The translations under genes were made by a program, and so were the position numbers. Positions 47,072 to 55,540 of a DNA stretch of 64,000 nt are shown in pieces (the first letter of the stretch is position 1; every line of letters begins with the position of its first letter). The notes beneath the pieces are model-generated. The model had not been told where the DNA came from and did no database searches. It saw only the letters and a list, made by a program, of their open reading frames with translations. This DNA comes from Tenacibaculum sp. MAR_2009_124 (GTDB lineage Bacteria; Bacteroidota; Bacteroidia; Flavobacteriales; Flavobacteriaceae), in contig NZ_FNSF01000002.1 of NCBI RefSeq assembly GCF_900105455.1, forward strand, positions 303,501 through 367,500, given 5' to 3'.

Positions 47072-49447
47072 CTATTTTACTTTTTTACCAAGTATATTGG
47101 TTGCAATGGTGGAAAATACCACAATACTAATTGAACTTAAAGGCATTAAAATTGCGGCAACAACAGGTGTTAATTGCCCGGTAACTGCAAAATATAATCC
47201 CACAACATTATAACAAAGTGATAGGATAAAACAGTATTTTATAATTTTGATAGCCACCTTTGAAACCTTTATATAGTTGGCTATTTCACTAAATTTTGAG
47301 GCATCTAAAATAGCATCACATGCTGGTGAAAATACATTAATATTTTCGGATATAGCAATACCGACATCACTTTGAGCTAAGGCTCCAGCATCATTTAAAC
47401 CATCTCCAACCATCATAACATGTTTGTCATGTTGTTGTAAGTTTTCAACATAATGTAGTTTGTCTTCTGGTTTTTGATTGAATAGTAAAGCAGTAGAATC
47501 AGGTAATTCCTTTTTTAAATAAGATTTCTCCCCTTGATTATCTCCGGACACTATCGCTAAATCATAATTTTCATTTAAAGAGTTAAATACCTGTTTGACT
47601 TCTTTTCTGTAGGCATTTTTGAATACGAATTGCCCTTTGTAATTATCATTAATACTTATATGAACAGAGGTGTCTAAGTTGTTTACTTCGGACTGTTTTT
47701 TAACGAAAGAAGAAGAGCCAATTTTAAAATTGAGTTCTTTGAAATTGGTTTCAATTCCTTTACCAACAAATTCTTCATAAGTTTCTACTTGAACAGTGTT
47801 TTCTGTTGGCATTGAGTTGTAAAGCATTCTACTCAAAGGGTGATTTGATGAGCGTAATGATCCTTTTAAAATTGATTTTTGATTTTGGTTTAGGGCTTCA
47901 CCATTGTATTGAATGGTGTTTTCTTTATTGGAGGTAAGAGTACCTGTTTTATCAAAAATGATACTATTAATAGTTGCTAGTTGTTCAATAACCGTTGCAT
48001 TTTTTAAATAGAATTTTCGTTTTCCGAAAATTCTCAAAACATTACCTAATGTGAAAGGAGCTGCCAAGGCAATTGCGCAAGGACAAGCAATGATCAGTAC
48101 AGCGGTGAATACGTTTAAAGCCTTTTCTGGTTGATATAAAAACCAAAATAAGCCGGCACCAAAGGCTATTGTTAAAACAGCAATCGTAAAGTTTCTGCCT
48201 ATTTTATCCGTCAAGGTTTTGAAAGCAGAGGTTTTATCCTTTTTGAAAACGTCATTACTCCAAAGTTGGGTAAGGTAACTCTGGGAAACAGAATTTAAAA
48301 CTTCCATTTCAATGCTACTTGATAATTGTTTACCTCCAGCATATATTTTATCTCCCGATTTTTTGCTCAAAGGATCAGCTTCCCCTGTAACAAAGCTATA
48401 ATCTATTTGAGCATTTCCTTTTATAAGTATACCATCTACAGGAATTAACTCTTGATTTCTAATTAAGAGGCGATCCCCCTTTTTTATATCATATATTTGA
48501 ACACTTTCTTCTTTATTTTCCTTTGATAACTTAGTAACTGCAATAGGGAAGTACGATTTGTAATCGCGTTCAAAAGATAAAAAGTTGTATGTTTTCTGTT
48601 GGAAGAATTTTCCTAATAACAAAAAGAAAACAAGTCCAGTTAAACTGTCAAAAAAACCAGTTCCTAAATCGAAAATGATTTCTGTAGAACTTCTAACAAA
48701 TAAAACAAAAATACCTAAAGCAATAGGCACGTCAATATTTAATATTTTAGTCTTTAAACCTTTGTAAGCAGAGACAAAATAATCAGTACTTGCATAAAAA
48801 ACAACAGGAAGAGAAAATATAAACATTAGCCATCGAAATAGTAGCTTATATTGTTCAAGCCAAAATTCTGAAACTTCAAAATACTCTGGAAACGATAAAA
48901 ACATTACGTTACCATAGGCAAATCCAGCAATACCCAATTTATAAATTAAACTCCGGTTGACTTGCTTTTTACCAACTTCGTAATCTTCCAAACTAATATA
49001 AGGTTCATAGCCAATTGAACTTAAGAGAAGAACAATTTCTTTTAAATCGGTAAGAGTCGAGTTGTAGGTTACTCTTACCGATTTTTTCGGGAAATTTACT
49101 AAGGATGTTGAAATGTTTTTTTGAAGTTTATGCAGGTTTTCCAGAATCCAAATGCATGAACTACAATGAATATGAGGAATGTACAAATTAACTACTTGTA
49201 CGTTGCCATCATTGAATTCAACTAGTTTTTCAATAATTTGTTCATTTTCCAAGAAGTCGTATTTTCCTTTGCTTTCCTCAGGAACCGCTCCAGGACTATT
49301 TTCAAAGTCGTAATAACAAGTTAAATCGTTCTCTGAAAAAATTTCATAAACGGTTTTACAACCATTGCAACAAAATGACTTATCATCGACTATTATGGTT
49401 TCTGTTTCACATTTATTGCCACAGTGAAAACAATTTGTATTTTCCAT
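47072..49447 (-). CDS. fixI: FixI/CcoI copper-transporting P1B-type ATPase
   Basis: Copper exporter that supplies Cu to cbb3 oxidase. N-terminal Cys-rich metal domain (CFHCGNKC, FCCNGC, residues 6-30), a heavy-metal domain with HCSSC (94-98), about eight membrane helices with CPC in ACPCAIALA, the phosphorylation site DKTGTLT and GDGLNDAGAL. 791 residues, the usual length for this N-terminally extended type. In most flavobacteria I recall, it directly precedes ccoS; here it is ~9.4 kb away and heads an operon with deoC, deoD and hemN. Confidence 0.95.
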   Translation of the reverse strand: MENTNCFHCGNKCETETIIVDDKSFCCNGCKTVYEIFSENDLTCYYDFENSPGAVPEESKGKYDFLENEQIIEKLVEFNDGNVQVVNLYIPHIHCSSCIWILENLHKLQKNISTSLVNFPKKSVRVTYNSTLTDLKEIVLLLSSIGYEPYISLEDYEVGKKQVNRSLIYKLGIAGFAYGNVMFLSFPEYFEVSEFWLEQYKLLFRWLMFIFSLPVVFYASTDYFVSAYKGLKTKILNIDVPIALGIFVLFVRSSTEIIFDLGTGFFDSLTGLVFFLLLGKFFQQKTYNFLSFERDYKSYFPIAVTKLSKENKEESVQIYDIKKGDRLLIRNQELIPVDGILIKGNAQIDYSFVTGEADPLSKKSGDKIYAGGKQLSSSIEMEVLNSVSQSYLTQLWSNDVFKKDKTSAFKTLTDKIGRNFTIAVLTIAFGAGLFWFLYQPEKALNVFTAVLIIACPCAIALAAPFTLGNVLRIFGKRKFYLKNATVIEQLATINSIIFDKTGTLTSNKENTIQYNGEALNQNQKSILKGSLRSSNHPLSRMLYNSMPTENTVQVETYEEFVGKGIETNFKELNFKIGSSSFVKKQSEVNNLDTSVHISINDNYKGQFVFKNAYRKEVKQVFNSLNENYDLAIVSGDNQGEKSYLKKELPDSTALLFNQKPEDKLHYVENLQQHDKHVMMVGDGLNDAGALAQSDVGIAISENINVFSPACDAILDASKFSEIANYIKVSKVAIKIIKYCFILSLCYNVVGLYFAVTGQLTPVVAAILMPLSSISIVVFSTIATNILGKKVK

Positions 49448-49469
49448 TTTTTTACTCGATTGCCTGTAG

Positions 49470-49477
49470 CAAAATTA
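49470..49477 (-). promoter_or_regulatory. -7 box of the fixI operon
   Basis: The minus strand reads TAATTTTG, a full match to TAnnTTTG, giving a start near 49464. Confidence 0.65.
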
Positions 49478-49500
49478 TAGGTATACGTTGTTTTAAAATA

Positions 49501-49512
49501 TGATATTTGTCA
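49501..49512. promoter_or_regulatory. Fnr-type palindrome between fixI and the Crp/Fnr gene
   Basis: TGATATTTGTCA, centred at 49506.5, is 36.5 nt from the edge of the fixI -7 box (class II activation). For the divergent regulator gene the same site overlaps the -33 region of its TATCTTTG promoter, which suggests autorepression. Confidence 0.65.
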
Positions 49513-49521
49513 GCTTTTTAG

Positions 49522-49529
49522 TATCTTTG
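49522..49529 (+). promoter_or_regulatory. -7 box of the Crp/Fnr gene
   Basis: TATCTTTG on the + strand, 24 nt before the ATG. Confidence 0.6.
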
Positions 49530-49552
49530 ATTAATCCCAAAAATGGCATGAT

Positions 49553-50245
49553 ATGAGCGGTAAATGTGAGCAATGTATTGTTCGGAAGTTCAATTCACTT
49601 AAAGCACTGACTAAAGATGAATTGGTTAGGGTTTCAAGTTGTAAAACCAGTAAGTATCTTAAAAAAGGAGATATGTTATTTGATGAGGGAGAGCATATTA
49701 ATGGAGTATACTGCATTAAAAGCGGAGTTTGTAAGGTTTCTAAAATGAGCGATAATGGGAGAGATCAAATTGTAAACCTCGTAAAGCATGGTGATTTGAT
49801 AGGAGAACGCAGTTTGGTAAATAATGAGGTCTCAAATTTAAAAGCGGTAGCTGTGAATGATATGGAGGTATGTTTTATACCTAAAGAAGAAGTGCTTAGA
49901 GATTTAGAGAAGAATCCTAATTTTACAATGTCGGTTTTGAAAAATATGGCAATATCATTAAAAAATGCAGATAATGTAATCGTTGATATGGCGCAGAAAA
50001 CTGTAAAACAGCGTTTGGCCGCAACCTTATTGTTTTTAGAAGATCAGTTTGCAAGAGATGAAGAAGGTGATGTAATGGAAATGAATTTTTCTCGTGAAGA
50101 TATTGCGAATATTATAGGTACAGCAACTGAATCTGCGATTCGATTATTATCGGAGTTCAAAAAGAAGAAACTCATTGAATTAAAAGGGAAAAAAATAAAT
50201 GTCATAGACAGAAAGAGTCTGAGAGAATTAGCTGAAGGCTTTTAA
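49553..50245 (+). CDS. Crp/Fnr family transcription regulator
   Basis: 230 residues: an N-terminal cyclic-nucleotide-like domain (about 28-145), the dimer helix, and a C-terminal winged helix with SREDIANIIGTATESAIRLL. N-terminal Cys5 and Cys8 (CEQC), with Cys30 and a later Cys near 106 (EVCFIP), could hold an oxygen-sensitive iron-sulfur cluster as in Fnr, though the spacing differs from E. coli. Divergent from fixI and flanked by TGA-N6-TCA. It is probably the regulator of the cco, fixI and usp promoters. A terminator follows. Confidence 0.92.
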   Translation: MSGKCEQCIVRKFNSLKALTKDELVRVSSCKTSKYLKKGDMLFDEGEHINGVYCIKSGVCKVSKMSDNGRDQIVNLVKHGDLIGERSLVNNEVSNLKAVAVNDMEVCFIPKEEVLRDLEKNPNFTMSVLKNMAISLKNADNVIVDMAQKTVKQRLAATLLFLEDQFARDEEGDVMEMNFSREDIANIIGTATESAIRLLSEFKKKKLIELKGKKINVIDRKSLRELAEGF

Positions 50246-50275
50246 AAAAAAATAAAAATATTTTATACCTGCTAG

Positions 50276-50301
50276 AAGCTCAATTTTATTGAGCTTTTTT
50301 T
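50276..50301 (+). terminator. Terminator after the Crp/Fnr gene
   Basis: AAGCTCAAT/ATTGAGCTT with a three-base loop and a T7 tail. Confidence 0.9.
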
Positions 50302-50446
50302 GTGAAATTGAAAATTTGAAAACATAAAAAATCCTATTTTATATATTAAAATCCACAACTACGCATTATTTTTTTTAACTTTATATTAACTTTTTGAGAA
50401 ATTGTTTCTAAAAAGTTGGTGGAATGTTAACTAAATATAAGCTTCA

Positions 50447-51007
50447 ATGGGGGATAATTTGCTTATAAATAGATTGAATATTGGTGATGCTGAAGACTCA
50501 AAAACCATTTTCAATTTATACTATCCAAGACTTTTGTTTTTTGCCAAGAGCTATGTAAAGCATCATGAAGATGCAGAAGAGCTTGTGCAAGATGTTTTTG
50601 TGAAATTATTTTCTAAAAAAGAACCAATTAAAGTCAAGAAAAATTTGAATGGATTGTTGTTTACAATGACGAGAAACTCTTGTTTGGACTTTTTAAGAAG
50701 AAAGAAACGAACACTTTATATTGATGATAACATTCTTCAAAAAGAATATGCTATTAATTACAAAGCAATAGGTGATGATGATAGTATGCGTATGATAGAA
50801 GAAGAGTTAGAAGATCAAATTCGTATAGCTATTGAACTACTTCCCGAAAAGTGTAGAAATGTATTTGTGAAAAGTCGCTTTGAAGGAGCTAAAAACAGAG
50901 AAATTTCTGAAGATTTGAACATTTCGATTAAAACCGTAGAAAACCATATAACAAGGGCCTTGAAACATATGAAAGAGAGGTTAGGAGATTATCTTTATTT
51001 CTTTTAG
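50447..51007 (+). CDS. ECF sigma factor (FecI/Bacteroidota SusCD-linked type)
   Basis: 186 residues. Sigma region 2 (about 22-90, EDAEELVQDVFVKLF and DFLRRKKR) and region 4 (about 120-175, IAIELLPEKCRNVF, REISEDLNISIKTVENH). Together with FecR and the STN-bearing SusC downstream, it forms the trans-envelope signalling route in which ligand binding at the receptor releases the sigma factor to activate its own locus. It is 81 bp before fecR. Confidence 0.94.
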   Translation: MGDNLLINRLNIGDAEDSKTIFNLYYPRLLFFAKSYVKHHEDAEELVQDVFVKLFSKKEPIKVKKNLNGLLFTMTRNSCLDFLRRKKRTLYIDDNILQKEYAINYKAIGDDDSMRMIEEELEDQIRIAIELLPEKCRNVFVKSRFEGAKNREISEDLNISIKTVENHITRALKHMKERLGDYLYFF

Positions 51008-51088
51008 TTAAAAAAAAACAACTTTTTTTTAGGGGTAGGTTAAAAAATTAACGTCACTATTATAAGTATGTGAAATATTTAAATAGTA

Positions 51089-52060
51089 ATGTTGAAAATT
51101 GATATCATTAAATATTTAGAAAATAAATGTTCAGAAGAAGAAAAAAGAGCAGTTATTAATTGGGTAGCATCGTCCGATGTAAATCAAAAGTCATTTAATA
51201 AAATTAAAGCTGAATATGTAGCTTCAAAATTAAAAGAAGTTTCAACTCATGGAAATAATTCAGTTTATACAAAAATATTCAAAAAGAGAAAGAAAATTTC
51301 TTACTATTTGGCGGGCACCGCTTCCGTCGTGATCCTGTTAATTTCTTTTGTCTACTTTAATCTACAACAACAGGGGAATCATATGAATACTGAATTCTCC
51401 GATCAAAGCATCAACAAAATAGCAACCAATAGAGGAGATCAATATAGTTTATTATTGCCCGACGGTACTACGGTAATATTAAACTCAGATAGTAAAATTT
51501 CCTATCCAAAACAGTTTTCAGGACCAATAAGAGAGGTTACATTACAAGGAGAAGCCTATTTTGATGTAATGCACAATCCAGACAAACCGTTTGTGGTTAA
51601 AACAAGCGATTTAGATATTCGAGTATTGGGGACTACCTTTAATATAAAATCCTACTCAGAGGATAAAACAATTCAGGCAACTTTGGTGTCAGGGAAAGTA
51701 GAAGTGTTTAAAAAGGAGAGTAGCTCGAAGTTAGTACTAAAACCATCGCAAAGAGCTACATTAAATAAAGATCAAAATAAAATTACACTTGATAAAGTGG
51801 TTGCAAAAGACATCATTTCTTGGAAGTCAGGAAGACTGGTGTTTAAGGAGGCATCATTGGAAGATGTATTGAAAGATATTGAACGAAAATACAATGTGTC
51901 TTTTGAGGTAAAATCAGATAGGCTGCTGAAATATAAATATACCGGAAGTTTTGATGATTTGAAGGTGGAAGAAATTATGGAAATTCTAGAAATTTCTTCA
52001 CCAATCTATTTCGAGAAAAATATAAATAATCCTAAAATTAACATATTCATGAAAGAATAG
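51089..52060 (+). CDS. FecR-type anti-sigma factor
   Basis: 323 residues. A cytoplasmic N-terminal part (1-70) that would bind the sigma factor, one membrane helix (about 72-91, YYLAGTASVVILLISFVYF), a FecR domain (about 115-215, LPDGTTVILNSDSKISYP, GEAYFDV, LGTTFNI) and a C-terminal DUF4974-like domain (about 250-320) of STN fold. It senses the STN domain of the next gene product across the periplasm. Confidence 0.95.
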   Translation: MLKIDIIKYLENKCSEEEKRAVINWVASSDVNQKSFNKIKAEYVASKLKEVSTHGNNSVYTKIFKKRKKISYYLAGTASVVILLISFVYFNLQQQGNHMNTEFSDQSINKIATNRGDQYSLLLPDGTTVILNSDSKISYPKQFSGPIREVTLQGEAYFDVMHNPDKPFVVKTSDLDIRVLGTTFNIKSYSEDKTIQATLVSGKVEVFKKESSSKLVLKPSQRATLNKDQNKITLDKVVAKDIISWKSGRLVFKEASLEDVLKDIERKYNVSFEVKSDRLLKYKYTGSFDDLKVEEIMEILEISSPIYFEKNINNPKINIFMKE

Positions 52061-52149
52061 CCTTTAAAAACAAAAGGAGAGTGCTGCAACACCCTCCTAC
52101 ATTGTAATCTTAATCAATTCAGTTAAAATAATTAAAATCACACAAAATT

Positions 52150-55100
52150 ATGAAAAAAAACAACGTAACGTTTTTTTTAATAGGAAATTCATTTTTTAGA
52201 ATAATGAAAATTTATACTTTACTTGTTAGTATAACCCTCATAAAGGTGATGGCATTGGATGGATATTCTCAGAAATTGAGTCTGCATCTAAAAGATGTTG
52301 AACTAAAAGAAGTCTTGAGTGCTATAGAAAACAAATCGGAGTATAAATTCTTCTATAATTCCTATTTAATTAATTCTTCAGAAAAAAGAGACATCAAGGT
52401 TAATAATGCTGAGGTAAAAGATGTCTTGGATGGACTTTTCAAAGGAACTGTTATAAATTATAAAGTTCTTGATAAACAAATAGTATTGTTTTCAAAGTCA
52501 AAGGAATACAAGAAAATATTAGATTCCTCCTTTTTTAGAGCCCGAGATTCTATTTTTCGTAGCAATATTCTTAATAATACCGCTATTAATAGTGTTGGCG
52601 TTGATGATTTATTCGATCAGGGCGTCAAAGTAAGTGGTGCGGTAAAGGACGAAGAAGGAAGTCCTTTTCCAGGAGTAACTGTTGTCGTTAAAGGAACTAT
52701 TTTTGGAGTAGAAACGGACTATGATGGTAGGTTTGAAATAAATGCACAAAAAGGAAATATTCTGCTTTTTTCATTTACTGGGTACAAATCTCAAGAAGTA
52801 ATATACAATGGTCAAAAAGAGATAAACATTACTCTTAAAGAAGAAGCAAACTTACTTGAAGAGGTAATTGTAACAGGATATGCTAAACAGCAAAAGGAAC
52901 GAGTTACAGGTTCCGTAGAAACTATAAAAGTAGAAAACTTAATTAACAATCCTAGAACTACTATCCAAGAAAGTATTCAAGGTAATATCTCGGGAGTTCA
53001 GGTGGTTTCGAGCTCTGGGCAACCAGGAAGTACTCCCAACGTGCGTATTAGAGGTATTGGTTCTTTTGAATCAGCTTCACCGTTGTATGTGATCGATGGA
53101 CTGCAAACTAAAAGTGCTTCCGTAATGACTACTTTGAATCCGAATGATATTGAAAACGTAACGGTTTTAAAAGATGCGTCAGCAACATCTATTTATGGAA
53201 CAAGTGGATCGAATGGTGTTATCGTTGTAACAACAAAATCTGGAAAAAAAGGAAGAACAAGAATCAATGTAAGTTCTCAAACAGGTTTTTCAACACCTAC
53301 TATTGCCGAAAAATTTAAACCCTTAAATACTACGGAGTTTCAAGAGTTATTTATTGAAGGGGTTAGAAATGCAAATTTAGCATCAACAAACAGTGAAGCT
53401 TTAACCTATTTAACAGATAGAGGCTTTAATCCAGAGGTAAACACTGATTGGTTAGATTTATTAACTCAAAACGCAACATTTCAACAACACAATGTATCCG
53501 TTAGTGGAGGAGGAGAAAAAACAAGCTATTATTTATCAGGAGGTTTCTATAAGCAAGAAGCTGTTATCTTGAATTCTAATTTAGAAAGATTTAATTTCTT
53601 GTTAAAAGGATCTCATGATATTAGCGATAAAGCAAAAGTATCGTCATCAATAAGTTTCAGTAAAAATACGTCAAACGTAAGACCCGATGCGGGAGCATTT
53701 GCAAATCCTGTAAGAGCTATATATAGATTGAGACCTGATATTTCACCGTACAATGAAGACGGAAGTTATAATCTTGGTTTTAACGGAACACATAATCCAG
53801 TAGCTCAGGCGGAAAACGAAATCAGAAAAAATATTCGAAATAGAGTAGCTGGTGTTTTGGATTTCTCTTATAAGTTCAATGATTATTTAACGTATGAAGG
53901 TAAGTTAACAGCGGGGTTTAATTTTACCGATAACTTTGAAAGATTACCTAGTGGATATGGTTCAGGAAGACATGTAAATGGTAGAGGAGATCAAGAAGGA
54001 CAATACCTAACTCGTTACTTAATGAGAAACTTAATTCGTTTCGATTATAGTTTTGGAGAGAAGCACGATATTACATCTTTCGCTGGATATGAGGTGCAAA
54101 AGATTAACAGTAAATCCTACAATTTAAGAGTAGAGAATATTCCAGATGAGTTTGAAGATTTAGCGGCTGGAGCAACTCCTTCACAAGCCTCAGAAAGTAG
54201 ATCAATTGAAGGGAAAAATTCGTTGTTTTTTAATACTGAATATGCTTATGATAAAAAGTATTTACTAAGCGGATCCATAAGAAGAGATGGTTCAAGTAAA
54301 TTCGGTCCAAAGAATAAACATGGGGTTTTCTGGTCAATGGGATTGGGATGGAATATTTCCAAAGAATCATTCATGAATTCAGTGAATTTTGTAGATGATT
54401 TAAAATTGAGAGCTAGTTACGGTAAAATTGGGAATGATGGAATAGGGAACAATAGATTTATTACCATACTATCTTCAGGATCTGATTATAACGGTCAGGT
54501 GGCATCAGGTTTATCAATTGGAAATCCAGATATTAAATGGGAAGATAGTTTCCCTTTAGATATCGGTTTAGATTATTCACTCTTTAATGGTAGAATTTCA
54601 GGATCGTTTGATTGGTATAAAAGAGTTGGTGAAGACTTATTAATGTCAGCCCCCGTTTCAGGATTGAACGGAACGTACACACTAACGAGTAACGTAGCGA
54701 GCACAGAGAATAAAGGGTTCGAAATTACCTTAAATACAAGAAACGTAGAATCAAATACCAACGGGTTTTCGTGGAGAACAAATTTTACCTTCAGTAGAAA
54801 TACAAACAAAGTAACCAAACTAATCAATAATAATGCTCCACAAGAAGGCAGCACTAGTATAAGAGCAGTAGGTGAAGATTTTTACACTTTTTATTTACCG
54901 ATTTATGCAGGGGTAGATCCTTTAAATGGTGATGCTCTTTGGTATAAAGATGAAACAAAAAGTGAAGTAACTAATAATTATGGAGACGCGAAACAAGCTA
55001 TTGTAGGAAAAGCAACCCCTGATTTTTATGCTGGGTTAAGAAATACTTTTTCTTATAAAAATATCTCTCTGAATGTTCAGTTTTACACATCTTGGGGAGG

Positions 55101-55527
55101 GAAAATTTATGATACTTGGTCAAGGTTTACCAATTCTGATGGGTCAAGGTCATTATCTACAAGTGGTAATGTAAGCAGAGGCACTTACGAAAGACGCTGG
55201 CAACAACCAGGAGATATTACAGATGTACCAAGGTTTGTATATGGAAATACACAGTCTGGGCGTTCATCAATGTCTTCGTCTAGATTTGTTTATGACGGTA
55301 GTTATGTTCGATTAAGAGAAGCGGAACTGGCGTATACTTTTGGAGAGGATTTAAAATCGCACTTAGGAATTAGTTCGTTGAGAGTTTTCTTAAAAGGGAA
55401 CAACTTATGGACTTATGTAAAGGATAAACGATTGGAAAGAGATCCAGAAGCAGGAATCGATGGTCGATTGAACCAAGAAATACCTATTGGAAGAACGGTG
55501 TTTTTAGGAGTAAATGTTTCATTTTAA
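52150..55527 (+). CDS. SusC/RagA TonB-dependent receptor with STN domain
   Basis: Outer-membrane importer, 1125 residues. Domain order: signal peptide (probably from the internal ATG at 52204, MKIYTLLVSITL), STN signalling domain (about 45-100), carboxypeptidase-regulatory-like beta domain (VSGAVKDEEGSPFPGVTVVVKGT, about 155-235), plug (VTGYAKQQKERVTGSVE, NVRIRGIGSFESASPLYVIDG, ATSIYGTSGSNGVIVVTTKSG in pieces up to ~365) and a barrel ending in Phe (VNVSF). The STN domain ties it to FecI/FecR. The substrate is unknown; with a protease and no glycosidases alongside, peptides or glycoproteins are possible. Confidence 0.96.
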   Translation: MKKNNVTFFLIGNSFFRIMKIYTLLVSITLIKVMALDGYSQKLSLHLKDVELKEVLSAIENKSEYKFFYNSYLINSSEKRDIKVNNAEVKDVLDGLFKGTVINYKVLDKQIVLFSKSKEYKKILDSSFFRARDSIFRSNILNNTAINSVGVDDLFDQGVKVSGAVKDEEGSPFPGVTVVVKGTIFGVETDYDGRFEINAQKGNILLFSFTGYKSQEVIYNGQKEINITLKEEANLLEEVIVTGYAKQQKERVTGSVETIKVENLINNPRTTIQESIQGNISGVQVVSSSGQPGSTPNVRIRGIGSFESASPLYVIDGLQTKSASVMTTLNPNDIENVTVLKDASATSIYGTSGSNGVIVVTTKSGKKGRTRINVSSQTGFSTPTIAEKFKPLNTTEFQELFIEGVRNANLASTNSEALTYLTDRGFNPEVNTDWLDLLTQNATFQQHNVSVSGGGEKTSYYLSGGFYKQEAVILNSNLERFNFLLKGSHDISDKAKVSSSISFSKNTSNVRPDAGAFANPVRAIYRLRPDISPYNEDGSYNLGFNGTHNPVAQAENEIRKNIRNRVAGVLDFSYKFNDYLTYEGKLTAGFNFTDNFERLPSGYGSGRHVNGRGDQEGQYLTRYLMRNLIRFDYSFGEKHDITSFAGYEVQKINSKSYNLRVENIPDEFEDLAAGATPSQASESRSIEGKNSLFFNTEYAYDKKYLLSGSIRRDGSSKFGPKNKHGVFWSMGLGWNISKESFMNSVNFVDDLKLRASYGKIGNDGIGNNRFITILSSGSDYNGQVASGLSIGNPDIKWEDSFPLDIGLDYSLFNGRISGSFDWYKRVGEDLLMSAPVSGLNGTYTLTSNVASTENKGFEITLNTRNVESNTNGFSWRTNFTFSRNTNKVTKLINNNAPQEGSTSIRAVGEDFYTFYLPIYAGVDPLNGDALWYKDETKSEVTNNYGDAKQAIVGKATPDFYAGLRNTFSYKNISLNVQFYTSWGGKIYDTWSRFTNSDGSRSLSTSGNVSRGTYERRWQQPGDITDVPRFVYGNTQSGRSSMSSSRFVYDGSYVRLREAELAYTFGEDLKSHLGISSLRVFLKGNNLWTYVKDKRLERDPEAGIDGRLNQEIPIGRTVFLGVNVSF

Positions 55528-55540
55528 TTAGAAGTAAACC

